A DNA stretch of 64,000 bases, taken from the NCBI GenBank assembly GCA_034190875.2, contig CM067344.1, positions 75,529,244 through 75,593,243 on the forward strand, written 5' to 3'. The translations under genes were made by a program, and so were the position numbers. Shown piece after piece: positions 25,742 through 39,132 of this stretch (positions are counted from its first letter, which is position 1; the number at the start of each line of letters is the position of its first letter). The notes under the pieces are model-generated. The model worked only from the letters and a program-made list of their open reading frames with translations, had not been told where the DNA came from and made no database searches. This stretch comes from Urechis unicinctus (Eukaryota; Annelida; Polychaeta; Xenopneusta; Urechidae).

Positions 25742-27108
25742 ACAGGTAGTGGATCCCAATGATGAATATCAGCGCTTACAAAACATCTACAACAGGTAGC
25801 GCATCCCACTGATGAATGTCAGCGCTTAAAAAACATCTACAACAGGTAGCGCATCCCACTGATGAATGTCTACAAAACATCTACAACAGGTAGCGCATCC
25901 CACTGATGAATGTCAGCGCTTACAAAACATCTACAACAGGTAGCGCATCCCACTGATGAATGTCAGCGCTTACAAAACATCTACAACAGGTAGCGCATCC
26001 CACTGATGAATGTCAGCGCTTACAAAACATCTACAACAGGTAGCGCATCCCACTGATGAATGTCAGCGCTTACAAAACATCTACAACAGGTAGCGCATCC
26101 CACTGATGAATGTCAGCGCTTACAAAACATCTACAACAGGTAGCGCATCCCACTGATGAATGTCAGCGCTTACAAAACATCTACAACAGGTAGCGCATCC
26201 CACTGATGAATGTCAGCGCTTACAAAACATCTACAACAGGTAGCGCATCCCACTGATGAATGTCAGCGCTTACAAAACATCTACAACAGGTAGCGCATCC
26301 CACTGATGAATGTCAGCGCTTACAAAACATCTACAACAGGTAGCGCATCGCATGATGAATGTCACTGATGAATGTCAGCGCTTACACAACAAAACATCTA
26401 CAACAGGTAGCGCATCCCACTGATGAATGTCAGCGCTTACAAAACATCTACAACAGGTAGCGCATCCCACTGATGAATGTCAGCGCTACAAAACATCTAC
26501 AACAGGTAGCGCATCCCACTGATGAATGTCAGCGCTTACAAAACATCTACAACAGGTAGCGCATCCCACTGATGAATGTCAGCGCTTACAAAACATCTAC
26601 AACAGGTAAGCGCATCCCACTGATGAATGTCAGCGCTTACAAAACATCTACAACAGGTAGCGCATCCCACTGATGAATGTCAGCGCTTACAAAACATCTA
26701 CAACAGGTAGCGCATCCCACTGATGAATGTCAGCGCTTACAAAACATCTACAACAGGTAGCGCATCCCACTGATGAATGTCAGCGCTTACAAAACATCTA
26801 CAACAGGTAGCGCATCCCACTGATGAATGTCAGCGCTTACAAAACATCTACAACAGGTAGCGCATCCCACTGATGAATGTCAGCGCTTACAAAACATCTA
26901 CAACAGGTAGCGCATCCCGTCGATGAATGTCAGCGCTTACAATACATCTACAACAGGGTAGCGCATCCCACTGATGATGTCAGCGCTTACAAAACATCTA
27001 CAACAGGTAGCATCCCGTCGATGAATGTCAGCGCTTACAATACATCTACAACAGGTAGCGCATCCCGTCGATGAATGTCAGCGCTTACAATACATCTACA
27101 ATATTCGA
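25742..27108. repeat. 50-bp minisatellite, about 27 copies
   Basis: A head-to-tail array with a strict 50-bp period, near-identical in the middle and diverging at both edges. Each unit contains ACAGGTAGCGCATCCCA, CTGATGAATGTCAG and CGCTTACAAAACATCT. The GTAGCGC and GCGCTTAC parts of one unit can pair as a hairpin with a one-base bulge. The period is not a multiple of three, so the open frames crossing it are not coding. There are no unique spacers, so it is not a CRISPR array. Confidence 0.97.
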
Positions 27109-28963
27109 AATGCTGTAATCATCGGGTTAACACATGGGATTCACCGGCGTGTTACAAGAGCCAACGAGATTTTTGAGGATTGCATTGCAGCTTTTGTGGC
27201 ACATCAATCGCGTCATTTCTAACGACGATGTTGACTAGATCCCTCTCTATAGGAAACTACCCTTTTCTGTTTTGAAAAACAACTTGACGAATAATGTGAG
27301 CAACTGTCTTCATTACAAATAATAATGATAAGTCTGTTTACTTCCTGCTGTTGCTGGAGTGGGGGGGGGGTAGTAGGGGTTGAATCTGTGTCTCTGCTTA
27401 TGAGAGTCATACTAACAGTACGAATGTCTCATACAAATTGATGGGCAATTGAAGGGATGGCTGCGCCTTGTTGAAACTCGGTATCAAAGTACTCGACGAG
27501 TGCTCTAGATGCTCGTTATGCCAATTGCCAGTGCCTTTTATTGTCTCATTCGCCATTTTAACTGGGTTGAATAAATCGTGATAACGGTCTGTTGGTGCTC
27601 TCAGTGATTACATGTCGGCTATTATTTCATTCCGATAGAATCCATCTAAGATATAACACAGACAGAAATTCGTAGCAGCGATTCATTACCTACACGGCCG
27701 ACTTATAGTGCCTCTCACTTTCATCTCATTTGCCTCATACAGGTAAGGCCGACGGAATTGGCGCAGCAATTAGCTGCCATTGATTATACCGAGGCCAGAT
27801 TCGGACATTGGTTTGTTTACAACGAAGAGGTGTCCGGATCTTTAGTTAGATACACATGTCATCTGCTTGCGGTTGTCTGCTTCTCATTACAAGGGGGTAT
27901 ACACCTGATATCCATTTAATCACAACCCACTCGCAACGCTTACAATGAGCCCACGTCTGGTATCCACGGCCCATGTATTTCCAATCCATATAGCACCATA
28001 CACTATACCTCCGATAACATTCTTACATCATTAGCGGGATGATGGAGTGAGCAGGAAGGTACCGAGTATACCAGCATTGTCAAGCGCAGGTGGTCAGAGA
28101 TTATTGTAAAGTGGTGACCGCATATTGCTGCACGTTCGTTCATACGTTTATAGTTGCACAGTGATAAAGCTATCTTACCAGATCCATACTACTTAGACCC
28201 AGCATCTAACAACTTGTCCCTTGGTAATTTTCGTAGTGCATCAATTCCTTGGATTGCTGGCCTAGATTTCATGTACATTTGTTGATGGTCTGTAGTGTTT
28301 TGATTTAACGCAATCCATAGCAACTGTCTAGTTGCACACTGAATCAATTATTCACCAGCTATGCTTTTCCACTGGAAAAGTCTACATGAATTAATTGTTT
28401 TTTTGCTCGAACAAATGCTACTAGGCTGCACTATTATTACTGGCTTTGGACGGGTGACATATTGCACTTGCAGCCATCTACTAAGTTAATAGTTCGCCGA
28501 AATAATCAACCCAGATGATCATGGTTGCTACAGAAATAGACACATGTTTGTAGTGATCGTTAAAGAAGGCCGAAATGTGAGGATAAAATTATCTCAGGCT
28601 TTTCGTGACAGACATGAAAAAGACAGGATGATGATGCTGCCGAGGTTCTTATAATCTATTTATTTGTTTATTCAGGTTGTATCATTAATCTGACGTCATT
28701 GAAACAATGTTTTCTGGACATTCATCGATAGCATGTTTGATGCAGTAAATGTTTTCTTCATGTGGGAGATGGTATCTAATTACTGGTGATCTGTCATGTC
28801 ATCTGTTAAACAATAAAACAATAACTGTGATGCAATCGAACTGCTGACTGTGGGCGATGAAGATATGAGCTTCACAATGTATAGGAATTAAATGTCCGTC
28901 ATCAAATGCTATCCGTTTGACCGCCGACTAGCGCCACAGTGTATCAACAAGCTGTATTGACAT

Positions 28964-29017
28964 ATAAGCCGCCACTATAGCCACTATAGCCACTAGCCAC
29001 TAGCCACTATAGCCACG
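28964..29017. repeat. Short tandem repeat (CTATAGCCA / CTAGCCA units)
   Basis: Five or six alternating 9- and 7-base units based on CACTATAGC and CACTAGC lie inside copy 1 of the segmental duplication. The matching position of copy 2, near 37,020-37,060, lacks this expansion. Confidence 0.8.
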
Positions 29018-29824
29018 TCACATGAACAGATGATGACCATCACTGATCTCGAGAAAAAGCGTTGTGTAATTTTTTAGGTGACGTGAGAGAGCATGTGGAC
29101 AGCTCTCCTTTCACAAGCTTTAACCACTCTTCGTTGTTATAGATACACCTGGAATAAGCAAATTGATACCTCTGCTATGTCTGCTTATGCTCTCTCTGCT
29201 TCTACAGGGTTAGCAAGGTCCTCATCAATATCACAGCATGGATGTATCTGTCATCGTTTGTACAACAGGGCCTAAAGTCGAGAAAAAGCTGCCATCATAA
29301 TTTTACCTGATCTCTTGCTGTAGCCTTGGCATTTAATAATGGAAAATGTAGATCTTTTTATAAGTTAACAGAAAGCCGAAAACCTCGCACTAATAATAGA
29401 GGCCATGTCAGACCAATCATTTAATTTCTATTTGCTCAGACGATGATTGACAGACGGTTCCGCTAAGCAACATCATGTCCAATGTCGTTAATTAGATCAA
29501 TATAAGTGGCTTAAAGAGGGACTGACGGGCTGTCCATGTATAGCCAACATCATTACGTTCACATTACATCACGTATAGTATGTAATTGATTGTGATTAAT
29601 ATATAGTCTAATAATTACCTCTCATCTATTCCTATTGCGTAAACTTCATACTAACGAAAACAGCAGTTACAATTCCTTATGTATTTGGAAAAAAACCTCA
29701 TTGGATGTCTTTTTGATCAGTGAGTTTGAAGTTGAAATGTAACTTCTTGCGATGTCGCGTTAAGCAAACTGAGTGTTGATCAGTTGTTCTCCACACAGTG
29801 ACTACTTTTCAGTGCAAAAAGGCA

Positions 29825-29936
<112 letters not shown>

Positions 29937-30597
29937 CAAGTTTGGCACTATTCGCTGAAAAATTATTAATTCGTAAAAAGTTTCTCCCCTCCATCACCCA
30001 GCGCCATTCCATATGATATGGACAAAGTGGAGTTTACACTTATTAGGTACATGGTGCCACGGAATAAGACCAATCTTTTCGTAATCGGCCATATTTCTCT
30101 GATTTAAACATTGATGGCCAAGTGACATAATTCAATATATTCGTTCGCTGCTGTTATGTATCAGTCTTTAGCTCCTTGATAAGAAATTGAACGAAATTTA
30201 AGAAAGCGATCTGATGGTGATATGATGAAATATGGAAATCCTGTTACTGACGTAACTGTAATATTTCTTAGCTATACTCCCGTCATTTTCTTATCCATGT
30301 AAACATGGATCAAGTAATCTATAAACTTTGACAGGCAATCTTCAGTAACACGCAAGAAGTCAGATAAGTTTTGTGTGACTGAAATAGACATATATGCTTT
30401 GGGCATTTTGTGCGACATGAAAGAGGTATTATAACACATGTGGTCTGCGTTACGCGCTTTCCGCATCGCTTTGATTGCAGCGGTTTGGCTATAATATTAG
30501 CAAGTACCAGTTAGAAATCGCCTACCGGAAACTGCTTATGTACATTGATGAAGGTGTGCAATTGTTTACAGTTGATTATAATGAGGAGGCCAGTTAG

Positions 30598-30758
<161 letters not shown>

Positions 30759-30999
30759 ATTCAACCTAAAAAGCTAAATTTGCTACTGATTTTTACGATT
30801 GACTTGTGGTTTTCACTTTGCGTTTAGCGCAAACAAGTATAGATTCGCAGCTCACAATGACTCCAATCGTTTGACACGAGCCATTTGACAATGACCATAG
30901 AAGCGCATCGTGAATTCTACGATCAGTAAATCCCATTACCCAATTGTGTAATTATACCACAGATTCATCAAGTGCAATTAATAATACAAACACCAGTAT

Positions 31000-32010
31000 A
31001 TAACATTTATTTATATTTATTTCTAATTAATTTCTCCTATCTTCAACCTACAAACAAAGCAAAACATATTTTAATCTCTAAGAATAAGCAAAATAAAAAA
31101 ATAAAAATAAAAATTCCATAGAATCTTAAGCATTTTTGGGGGTACTCACTGTTTACTAGTAAAAGATGTACACAAAGACATTTATACTTACAACAGATAC
31201 AAAAGTAAACGAATCTATACTATGATGAAGTTTAAAGCAAATACTCACTTTACAGTGTAAGACGTTACGAGACACACCCCCTCCACAATCACTTTAACTC
31301 ACTTGGTGGGGGCTGAAACATATCCGGGGTACTCCCCTGTTACTCGATGGAAGGGAAAAGTTTTTAAAATACTTTCTTACTCCATCCCCACTGGGCCTCT
31401 ACATCAGGGTTCTTTTATAGTCATTTCGATCAGTTCAGGATAGACCGAATTGTAAAATTCGATTTTTCAGGATCGGTTGAGATATAATGGTTTGTGTGAA
31501 TATGCTCCATAGTTGTTATTCGGGAAATATATCAGATGAAAACTATTTTGAAGTAAAGTTACCATCCGCTATTTGGAACCCATAACTCCACCCCAATTTA
31601 GAGAAATATCCAATCATCAAATTTAAACCCACCTGCAAGTTATATTCTCAATGAGAGTTAGAACACACTTCAAGTAAAATGTATTCGGTATATGATGACA
31701 AGTCTCCTGTCATTTTCACTACTCCAGAGCACCCGCTCGAGTTTATATACACCCCCAATGTATTGACATGAGGTATAACTTAACTTAGCAAAGGTCAGCA
31801 AACGATGAGGTATTACTTTTAATAGCTATTTACAAACTCCTTTCAAAGACCCCTCACAAAGTCATCATTAGCAACACTTTCTAAACCTTTTCAATAAACA
31901 ACTTACCTCATCTTCCAAAAATAGCAACTCCTTCCCAAAATAGATCCGTCGAAAATGACCTCACCAAAATATCGCACACCGAATCCGGAAGCGATCCGGA
32001 AGCGAAAAAT
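31000..32010 (-). ncRNA. Possible two-exon short transcript, minus strand
   Basis: Read on the minus strand, two ETS-like CCGGAAGCG motifs (31,985-31,993 and 31,996-32,004) precede an exon ending GGAAGATGAG at 31,907. That exon end is followed by a consensus GTAAGT donor. About 860 bp later a T-rich tract ending TTTGTTTGTAG gives an acceptor (exon from 31,047), followed within 50 bp by two AATAAA signals (31,006-31,011 and 31,016-31,021 on the minus strand). Splicing joins ATG-AG to G-TTG and gives only 9 codons before TAG, so the product would be non-coding or a micropeptide. The strand asymmetry (plus strand A- and C-rich) contrasts with both flanks. An inserted gene fragment or a transposon relic are alternatives. 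Confidence 0.35.
31985..32004. promoter_or_regulatory. Paired ETS-like sites
   Basis: CCGGAAGCG occurs twice, 11 bp apart start to start. Tandem CCGGAAG motifs are typical of TATA-less promoters bound by ETS/GABP factors. The position, 78-97 bp upstream of a strong minus-strand donor, suggests a transcription start nearby. Confidence 0.4.
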
Positions 32011-32188
32011 ATATTGTACAATTCCCAACAAAATATACTGCCGCATTGAACGCCCCAAAGAGTCCCCACGTCAACCCCAGATCAAAAAAACGATGTAGTT
32101 ACGGGTATATACTCCTACTACTAAGGGGCGAGATATTCGATGCAAAATGGAGATTGGTTCTTTGACATTACGATGTAACTTTTACCCT

Positions 32189-32547
32189 ATTACTGTACAT
32201 ATTATCATCTTTCATCTCCCTAACGCGGTAAGCAACCGGAGCCTAAATCACCGTTTCCTATTCCGGTATGCAGCGTACACTGTACAAATGAATTTGGCAT
32301 GTCTCATTAATATCATGATACAACTGAAGCTGTAGCACACATTAACTAGTTGCTCTAAAGTGGTATTTATATCTGGTCATGGGAGGATACTCGACCGACG
32401 CTGTACCAGGATCAATCTGCGGCGTGTTCTGCGGGCGACTTATGCTTGGTATGCGTAATGAATAACAGTGACATGTATCATGCCACAGCAGCCATAAAGT
32501 CCTGGTTAGTTGGCAGTTAGGGGTGATAAAAAACTGGTCGGTTTTCT
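32189..32547. repeat. Segmental duplicate, partner of 40,921-41,279
   Basis: A 359-bp block that aligns without net length change to 40,921-41,279 with a low number of substitutions. The similarity continues more weakly, for example 32,748-32,806 with 41,421-41,478. The 62-codon frame it contains is shared with the partner copy only because of the duplication. Confidence 0.85.
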
Positions 32548-33450
32548 TATAAGCGCACTATCCACATTCGTTTTTCTACAAAGGAAATATACACTTTGAT
32601 GACCAAAATCTTTTGATGAAAAGCGCCACATTCCTGAAAGCAATTAATGCTTGGTGATTCGAGGTTGCAGATTAAATTCCATCAGACTCAATCTTTACTT
32701 ATGACATCGATCCATCCAGCAACTTTCCTGATGCGGACCGATCTACAAATAGCAACGCTGCAATCCATCCCCCATAAACTGAGAGGATTGCATAGCGGCT
32801 CTTTCGAAGCAATTTCTGCTTCTTGGTAAAGAAGCATTAACTGTGTGGAATTTGATATTTTGTTATGTGCGCAATGATTTTCACGATTATATCTGGAATT
32901 ATAACCTTCAATCTATAGACAAAACTAGATCGATGATTTTTGTTATCAATGACTTTGAGGTGGATGGTTTGATATGTCATCTTGTAATATTGTGTCACTC
33001 ACGTTGCTTGCTGTATATCATGAGCAATATGGTGATGGGATTTTATTAGGCTCGGCTGCTAACGCTCCCCTTGGGGTGTTCATAAAACAGAATATAAATA
33101 ATCACACCACATGCATACCCTCATTCCACCTACCTTAGTCTAATACTGTGTCCTGATCGTTAATGATAATGGACTGTGCTTGTGCGTAAGGGATAGTTTT
33201 TTTCCCGTTAAACCAAAAGTATGAATGTCTATACACAATGATGGGCTATTGCCAATACGCCTGTTGCGATCAAAGTTCACAATTCATGCCGAGAAGTTCA
33301 TTATGCATATAATCAGCGCCGTTAATGATCGCATTCGCCATTTTAACTGGGATGAATAAATCGTGATAATGGTCTGTTGGTGCTATCAGCGATCTCATGT
33401 TGGTCATTATTCCGTTCAGATAGCATATTAGATATTATACAGACAGAAAT

Positions 33451-36400
33451 TCGCTGCAGCGATTCATTACCTACACCGGTAAATCCGACGGAAGTCAATC
33501 GACTCAGCAATTGGCTGCAGCTAACTATACCGCAACCAGATGCCTATCAGATTCGGGCAGTCGTTGGTTTACAATGAAGCAGGGTTGGATTTTCTATTTG
33601 CTTATGTCAGATGAAGTAATCACGACTTACGTGCTATATATAATATACCATCTAAACCAATAATAGAGTCCTAATACAGCCTTTCGGTTGTAGTTAATGA
33701 TTTGCAGTTTTGGCTTCGAACACGCAGGTGGTGTTTGGTTGACACTATGACAGGAGGTTACTGTAGTTGTGTTGACCAGCTGGCAGGTGTTCATACCGCG
33801 GATTATACAACAATTGTGACAAGGGGTCACCGTAGTTATGACGGGGATGGTGATGAGGGACGAGAGATAAGTCTGGTTGACTCTGGTACTGTAGATATTC
33901 GAAGACGCTTGTAGTAAGATACTAGAGATTTAAATGAAGTTCTTTTTTAGCTTCATTGCCTCTCTCTCTGGCACGCTCTTTCTTTGTATTTTCTCTGCGT
34001 GGTCTCTCTCTTTTGGGTGTAATGTTTTCTGTGTCTTCTTGGTGTAATAATTTGAGGGTCTCATGAACGACAATTACCAAGAGCTTCAATGTTGAGATCA
34101 AGTGGGCTTACGTTAATTGTTATGGGGAATGACGGGATTCAAATCTTTACCTCAAAGGGATGTACTTGCTAAACCGGGACTATTCAATTCTGAAACTGAC
34201 CTGTTCGGAACATGTAAATTGAACAACAATTGATCTGGTACGAGTAAGAAGGAGAGAATTTCATTTGCCGTAATTGGTGTTGTTTTCATGCCCGAAAGTA
34301 GCCGAAAAATTCTAAATCTAGCTGAACCTTTTGGGAGGGATGGAGAGATGGTGAGTGCATGCATTCGTATATGTATGCGTGTATGTATGCATTTGTTGGG
34401 GAGTGAAAACACCCACCTTAAGTATCAGACATCCAGATGGTCCAATCAGACATTGACTGCGTAATCTATATTTCGACATTCCTGCCTGACAAATTGGTTG
34501 TATTGCTGTAAGTTGATGATAAGCCGTGTCTTGCAAAAGCAGATTCGTTTCACACAGTATGTTTCGGGCTTCTGTATAAATATAACACATTACAAACGCA
34601 CCCACAAATACCCACAAAAAACGAAATTCCATTTGACAAAAATCTGTGAAATCCCTATGATAATGTTAACCTGGCAACATTCCTGTTGTGAGAAGATCAA
34701 CAAATAACAACGTCACAATACATACCGCTTAAACTGATGTGACAATAAAGCTTTGTTTCTCGTTCTTTGTAAATTAAGCCTCCTTTGATGGAACATGAAT
34801 AAGCTGCAAACTAATAGAGCGTGCACATAGTAATAAACCACGCTACACTCAACAAGATACCGCCCCCCCCCCACTTCCCCCCACCCGACTGCCCACCAAG
34901 GCATTGAAATAAAAAAAAAGGAATAAAACCGGGGACTTGTACGTATAATGTATAAAACTCTTTGAATCGTTTTCGTTACATTCCATTTTGATCACGAACA
35001 TTATTGGTGTCAGCACATTTACGGTTAGTAATCTATACCTTGGGTACGTGCTATTGATTTTTTAAAATGGTGAATACCTGATACTAATCTCATGTTTGCT
35101 CAAACACGCAGGTGTTTGTTTTTGTCTTGCAAACACATGCATTTGCCATGATGTTGTCGGTGAAATGGATGTTTTTCTTTATCGAAGATTAAGTGTTGAT
35201 TGCCTGAATTTTAATACTAATGCAACACGTATTACAGTACACAGTGGATGTAATTCATGTATATTGACCAAATTACAACGCAATGAATCCTACACATCAC
35301 ATGTGTTTTGCAACGCAACTGGACAATGGAGCATCTTCTCCATATATGTCACACAGGCAATACCTGGCTTTAATCCTTGTCTTATGCTCTCTCACACACA
35401 AGCGGACGCTCGTATGCGCTCATTTGACTAAGCACCACAACGCATTGTACTATTAACGTTGGAGTGTGGGAACCAGACCAATGTTATGTCATCTGCTCTA
35501 GGCTGTCTGCTTGTCGTCGCCAGGTGGTATACACCTGATAACCATTTAATCAGATCTCACTCCCAACGCTTACAATGAGTCTGGTATCGGTGAAGAAAGT
35601 ATCTCCATTCCAATTCGCACCATACCTATATTTAAATGGGGCTGTTTCGCGAAACGCATTTGCGCCCCTTTATAACCAATGGTTTAATTGGTTTTTATGA
35701 AATCTTGGAAATAAATTGACTGTAGGGAACTATCCAACCGGGTGAAATACGTCATACGTTCAATAATGTGGCGCTCTTTCATATGGTAGGGCTCGGGCAA
35801 ACACAATCTTACAGTAAATGGAGAATCCCAAACTAGCCGGTGTTTTCCAATCAGGTCAGACGCTCCCAGTCACGCCTACTGGTCACAGAGAATTATCTGA
35901 AATAATGATTTATCATATTGCTTGCTTTCTGGGCTTTACTTAGATAAATGTAACTGTTAATGACCAATAAACGTTAGTCTTTATCTCAACTTATAGATTG
36001 GTTCATTTGCCAAGTATCCCAAGAATAGCTTGGCGGCATGGACGACAGTCGCCGTAAATCCAACCAATGTAATTGTGATAAGATATATATGCTACATACA
36101 TATGATTTTACAGTCCTTGGCTATAGGATATGTGATGAAAAGTTAGAAATTACCGTCGTTTTTGACCGTCGAGGCAATTTGGGGCAGTGACGGAGTAGGA
36201 ATAATGTTAATACTTGCTGTTAAGTGCAATTTTGCCTACATAAACAATATAGGAATATGGCTTCATCGTTTAAGCTTAGTGAGAGGAAAACCACCGACGC
36301 AATTGTCATTTAATCGCACAAACAATATTGTGTTGCTTACTTCACTGCCACAATACCAAGATAATATTTCACTAGCAATCATTTTGTCATTTCCTAGGAA

Positions 36401-37402
36401 GTACAGAAAGCTGCTCTATTGATAAACTTTAATACAAAGGTCATGATATAGGGGCATTTATGAGCGACTCTTCATTTTATCTGTTTTACACATCGATATG
36501 CTATTCAACCCACCATCCCTGGTGTTCTGCTCGTTTTGGTACATACACATCAGCGAGAGGAACTGTAAAGCATACTTCTTTCGGACATCGTTTGTTGTAT
36601 TTTATCATTGTTGATGAATTCCAAAATATACATCCCAGCCGATCATAGTTGCTACAGTAACAAGCACTTGTTTATAGTGATCGCTAAAGAAGGCCGAATT
36701 GTGACAGGCAAGAAAAGCACAAGATGCTGCTGCCGAGGTTCTTATAGTCGACTCGTGTGCTTATACCAGTTTTGCCATAAGGCTGACATCATTGCAACAA
36801 CACTTAATGAACATTTATCAATATCATGATTGATGCAGTAAATGTTTTCTTCGTGCGGGAGATGGAAGTCCACTTACTGGTAATCATTTCTGGAATATGT
36901 TAAACAATAACTGTAAAACAATTAAACTGTCGATGAGAGAGGTACGATGATAGGAATCACATGTCTGGTATGGTATGCTATCCGTTTGGCCGCCGAACAG
37001 CGCCAGAATGTATCAACAAGCATGAGCGTATTGAACATAAGCACAGCTGCTATCGGATGAAACGTCACATAGTATAAACAGATAATGACCATCTATTCTC
37101 TCGGAAAAAGCCTTGCATAATAGTTCAAGAGACGTCAGCGCGTATGTGCACAGCTCTCTTTTCACAAGCTTTAACCACTCTTCGTTGTAGTAGATACAAT
37201 TTGCATGAACACATAGATACCTGTGCTATGTCTGCTTATGCTCTCTCTGCTCCCACACGGTTGCAAGGTCCTCATCAATATTACAGCATGGATGTATCTG
37301 TCATCGTTTGTACAACGGCGCCTAAAGTCGAGAAAAAGATGCCATCATAATTTTACCTGATCTCTTGCTGTGGCCTTGGCATTTAATGATGGGAAATGTA
37401 GA
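33451..37402. repeat. 3.95-kb tandem duplication, source unit
   Basis: Bases 33,451-35,172 reappear at 37,403-39,132 at very high identity. The second copy starts immediately where the homology of this unit to copy 1 of the old duplication stops. The arrangement is therefore a tandem duplication with a 3,952-bp period whose second copy is truncated or rearranged after 39,132. Open frames inside (for example 34,152-34,632 on the minus strand) lack domains and differ between copies, so none is called as a gene. Confidence 0.85.
34863..34896 (-). other. C-rich tract with G-quadruplex potential on the minus strand
   Basis: On the minus strand four G-runs occur in order, GGGCAGTCGGGTGGGGGG then AAGT and a run of ten or more G, with loops of 5, 1 and 4 bases. 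This matches the usual intramolecular G-quadruplex rule. The same tract recurs in the tandem copy at about 38,818-38,852 with a longer homopolymer. Confidence 0.6.
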
Positions 37403-39132
37403 TCGCTGCAGCGATTCATTACCTCCACCGGTAAATCCGACGGAAGTCAATCGACTCAGCAATTGGCTGCAGCTAACTATACCGCAACCAGATGCCTATC
37501 AGATTCGGGCAGTCCTTGGTTTACAATGAAACAGGGTTGGATTTTCTATTTGCTTATGTCAGATGAAGTAATCACGACTTACGTGCTATATATAATGGAT
37601 TCCACCATCTAAACCGATAATAGAGTCCTAATACAGCCTTTCGGTTGTAGTTAATGATTTGCAGTTTTGGCTTCGAACACGCAGGTGGTGTTTGGTTGAC
37701 ACTATGACCGGAGGTTACTGTAGTTGTGTTGACCAGCTGGCAGGTGTTCATAACGCGGATTATCCACCAATTATGACAAGGGGTCACCGTAGTTATGACG
37801 GGGATGGTGATGAGTGATGAGAGATAAGTCTTGTTGATCTTGGTACTGTAGATATTCGAAGACGCTTGTAGTAAGATACTAGAGACTTGAATGAAGTTCT
37901 TTTTTAGCTTCATTGCCTCTATGTCTGGCACGCTCTTTCTTTGTATTTTATCTGCGTGGTCTCTCTCTTTTGGGTGTAATGTTTTCTGTGTCTTCTTGGT
38001 GTAATAATTTGAGGGTCTCATGAACGACAATTACCAAGAGCTTCAATGTTGAGATCAAGTGGGCTTACGTTAATTGTTATGGGGAATGACGGGATTCAAA
38101 TCTTTACCTCAAAGGGATGTACTTGCTAAACCGGGACTATTCAATTCTGAAACTGACCTGTTCGGAACATGTAAATTGAGCAACAATTGATCTGGTACGA
38201 GTAAGAAGGAGAGAATTTCATTTGCCGTAATTGGTGTTGTTTTCATGCCCGAAAGTAGCCGAAAAAAATGTAAATCTAACTGAACCTTTTGGGAGGGATG
38301 GAGAGACGGAGGGTGCATGTGTTCGTATATGTATGCGTGTATGTATGCATTTGTTGGGGAGTGAAAACACCCGCCTAAAGTATCAGACATCCAGATGGTC
38401 CAATCAGACATTGACTGCGTAATCTATATTTCGACATTCCTGCCTGACAAATTGGTTGTAGTGCTGTAAGTTGATGATAAGCCGTGTCTTGCAAAAGCAG
38501 ATTCGTTCCACACGGTATGCTTCGGGCTTCTGTATAAATATAACACATTACCAACGCACCCACAAATACCCACAAAAAACGAAATTCCATTTGACAAAAA
38601 TCTGTGAAATCCCTATGATAATGTTAACCTGGCAACATTCCTGTTGTGAGAAGATCAACAAATAACAACGTCACAATACATACCGCTTAAACTGATGTGA
38701 CAATAAAGCTTTGTTTCTCGTTCTTTGTAAATTAAGCCTCCTTTGATGGAACATGAATAAGCTGCAAACTAATAGAGCGTGCACATAGTAATAAACCACG
38801 CTACACTCAACAAGATACCCCCCCCCCCCCCCACTTCCCCCCACCCGACTGCCCACCAAGGCATTGAAATAAAAAAAAAGGAATAAAACCGGGGACTTGT
38901 ACGTATAATGTATAAAACTCTTTGAATCGTTTTCGTTACATTTCATTTTGATCACGAACATTATTGGTGTCAGCACATTTACGGTTAGTAATCTATACCT
39001 TGGGTACGTGCTATCGATTATTTAAAATGGTGAATACCTGATACTAATCTCATGTTTGCTCAAACACGCAGGTGTTTGTTTTTGTCTTGCAAACACATGC
39101 ATTTGCCATGATGTTGTCGGTGAAATGGATGT
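37403..39132. repeat. 3.95-kb tandem duplication, partial second copy
   Basis: A near-identical copy of 33,451-35,172 (1,730 versus 1,722 bp). Visible differences include a few substitutions, a short insertion near 37,597-37,606 and a longer poly-C run near 38,818. After 39,132 the two copies diverge abruptly. Confidence 0.9.

Larger units (their letters stand above)
24880..29345. repeat. Old segmental duplication, copy 1
   Basis: Four stretches align in order with a second region downstream: 24,880-25,085 with 32,890-33,115; 25,360-25,420 with 33,118-33,180; 27,420-27,880 with 33,222-33,575; and 28,500-29,345 with 36,630-37,400. The copies are diverged and differ by large insertions. One is the 50-bp minisatellite, present only here. 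Another is the 33.6-35.2 kb block, present only in copy 2. No coding region is supported in either copy. Confidence 0.7.

Noticed and set aside
25742-27108. Hammerhead ribozyme candidate in the 50-bp repeat (CTGATGA core present)
   Set aside because: The second core element GAAA is missing (CAAAAC instead), the segment between them cannot form stem II, and stem I partners do not pair.
25742-27108. CRISPR-like array
   Set aside because: The repeats are contiguous 50-bp units without unique spacers, in a eukaryotic context with no cas-like genes.
34152-34632. Minus-strand frames of 86-104 codons, repeated at 38,109-38,590
   Set aside because: Shared only because the DNA was recently duplicated. 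No domain, splice context or frame conservation beyond what the DNA identity forces.
37572-38030. 152-codon minus-strand frame
   Set aside because: The same DNA at 33,451-34,080 carries interrupting differences, and the composition is like the non-coding flanks.
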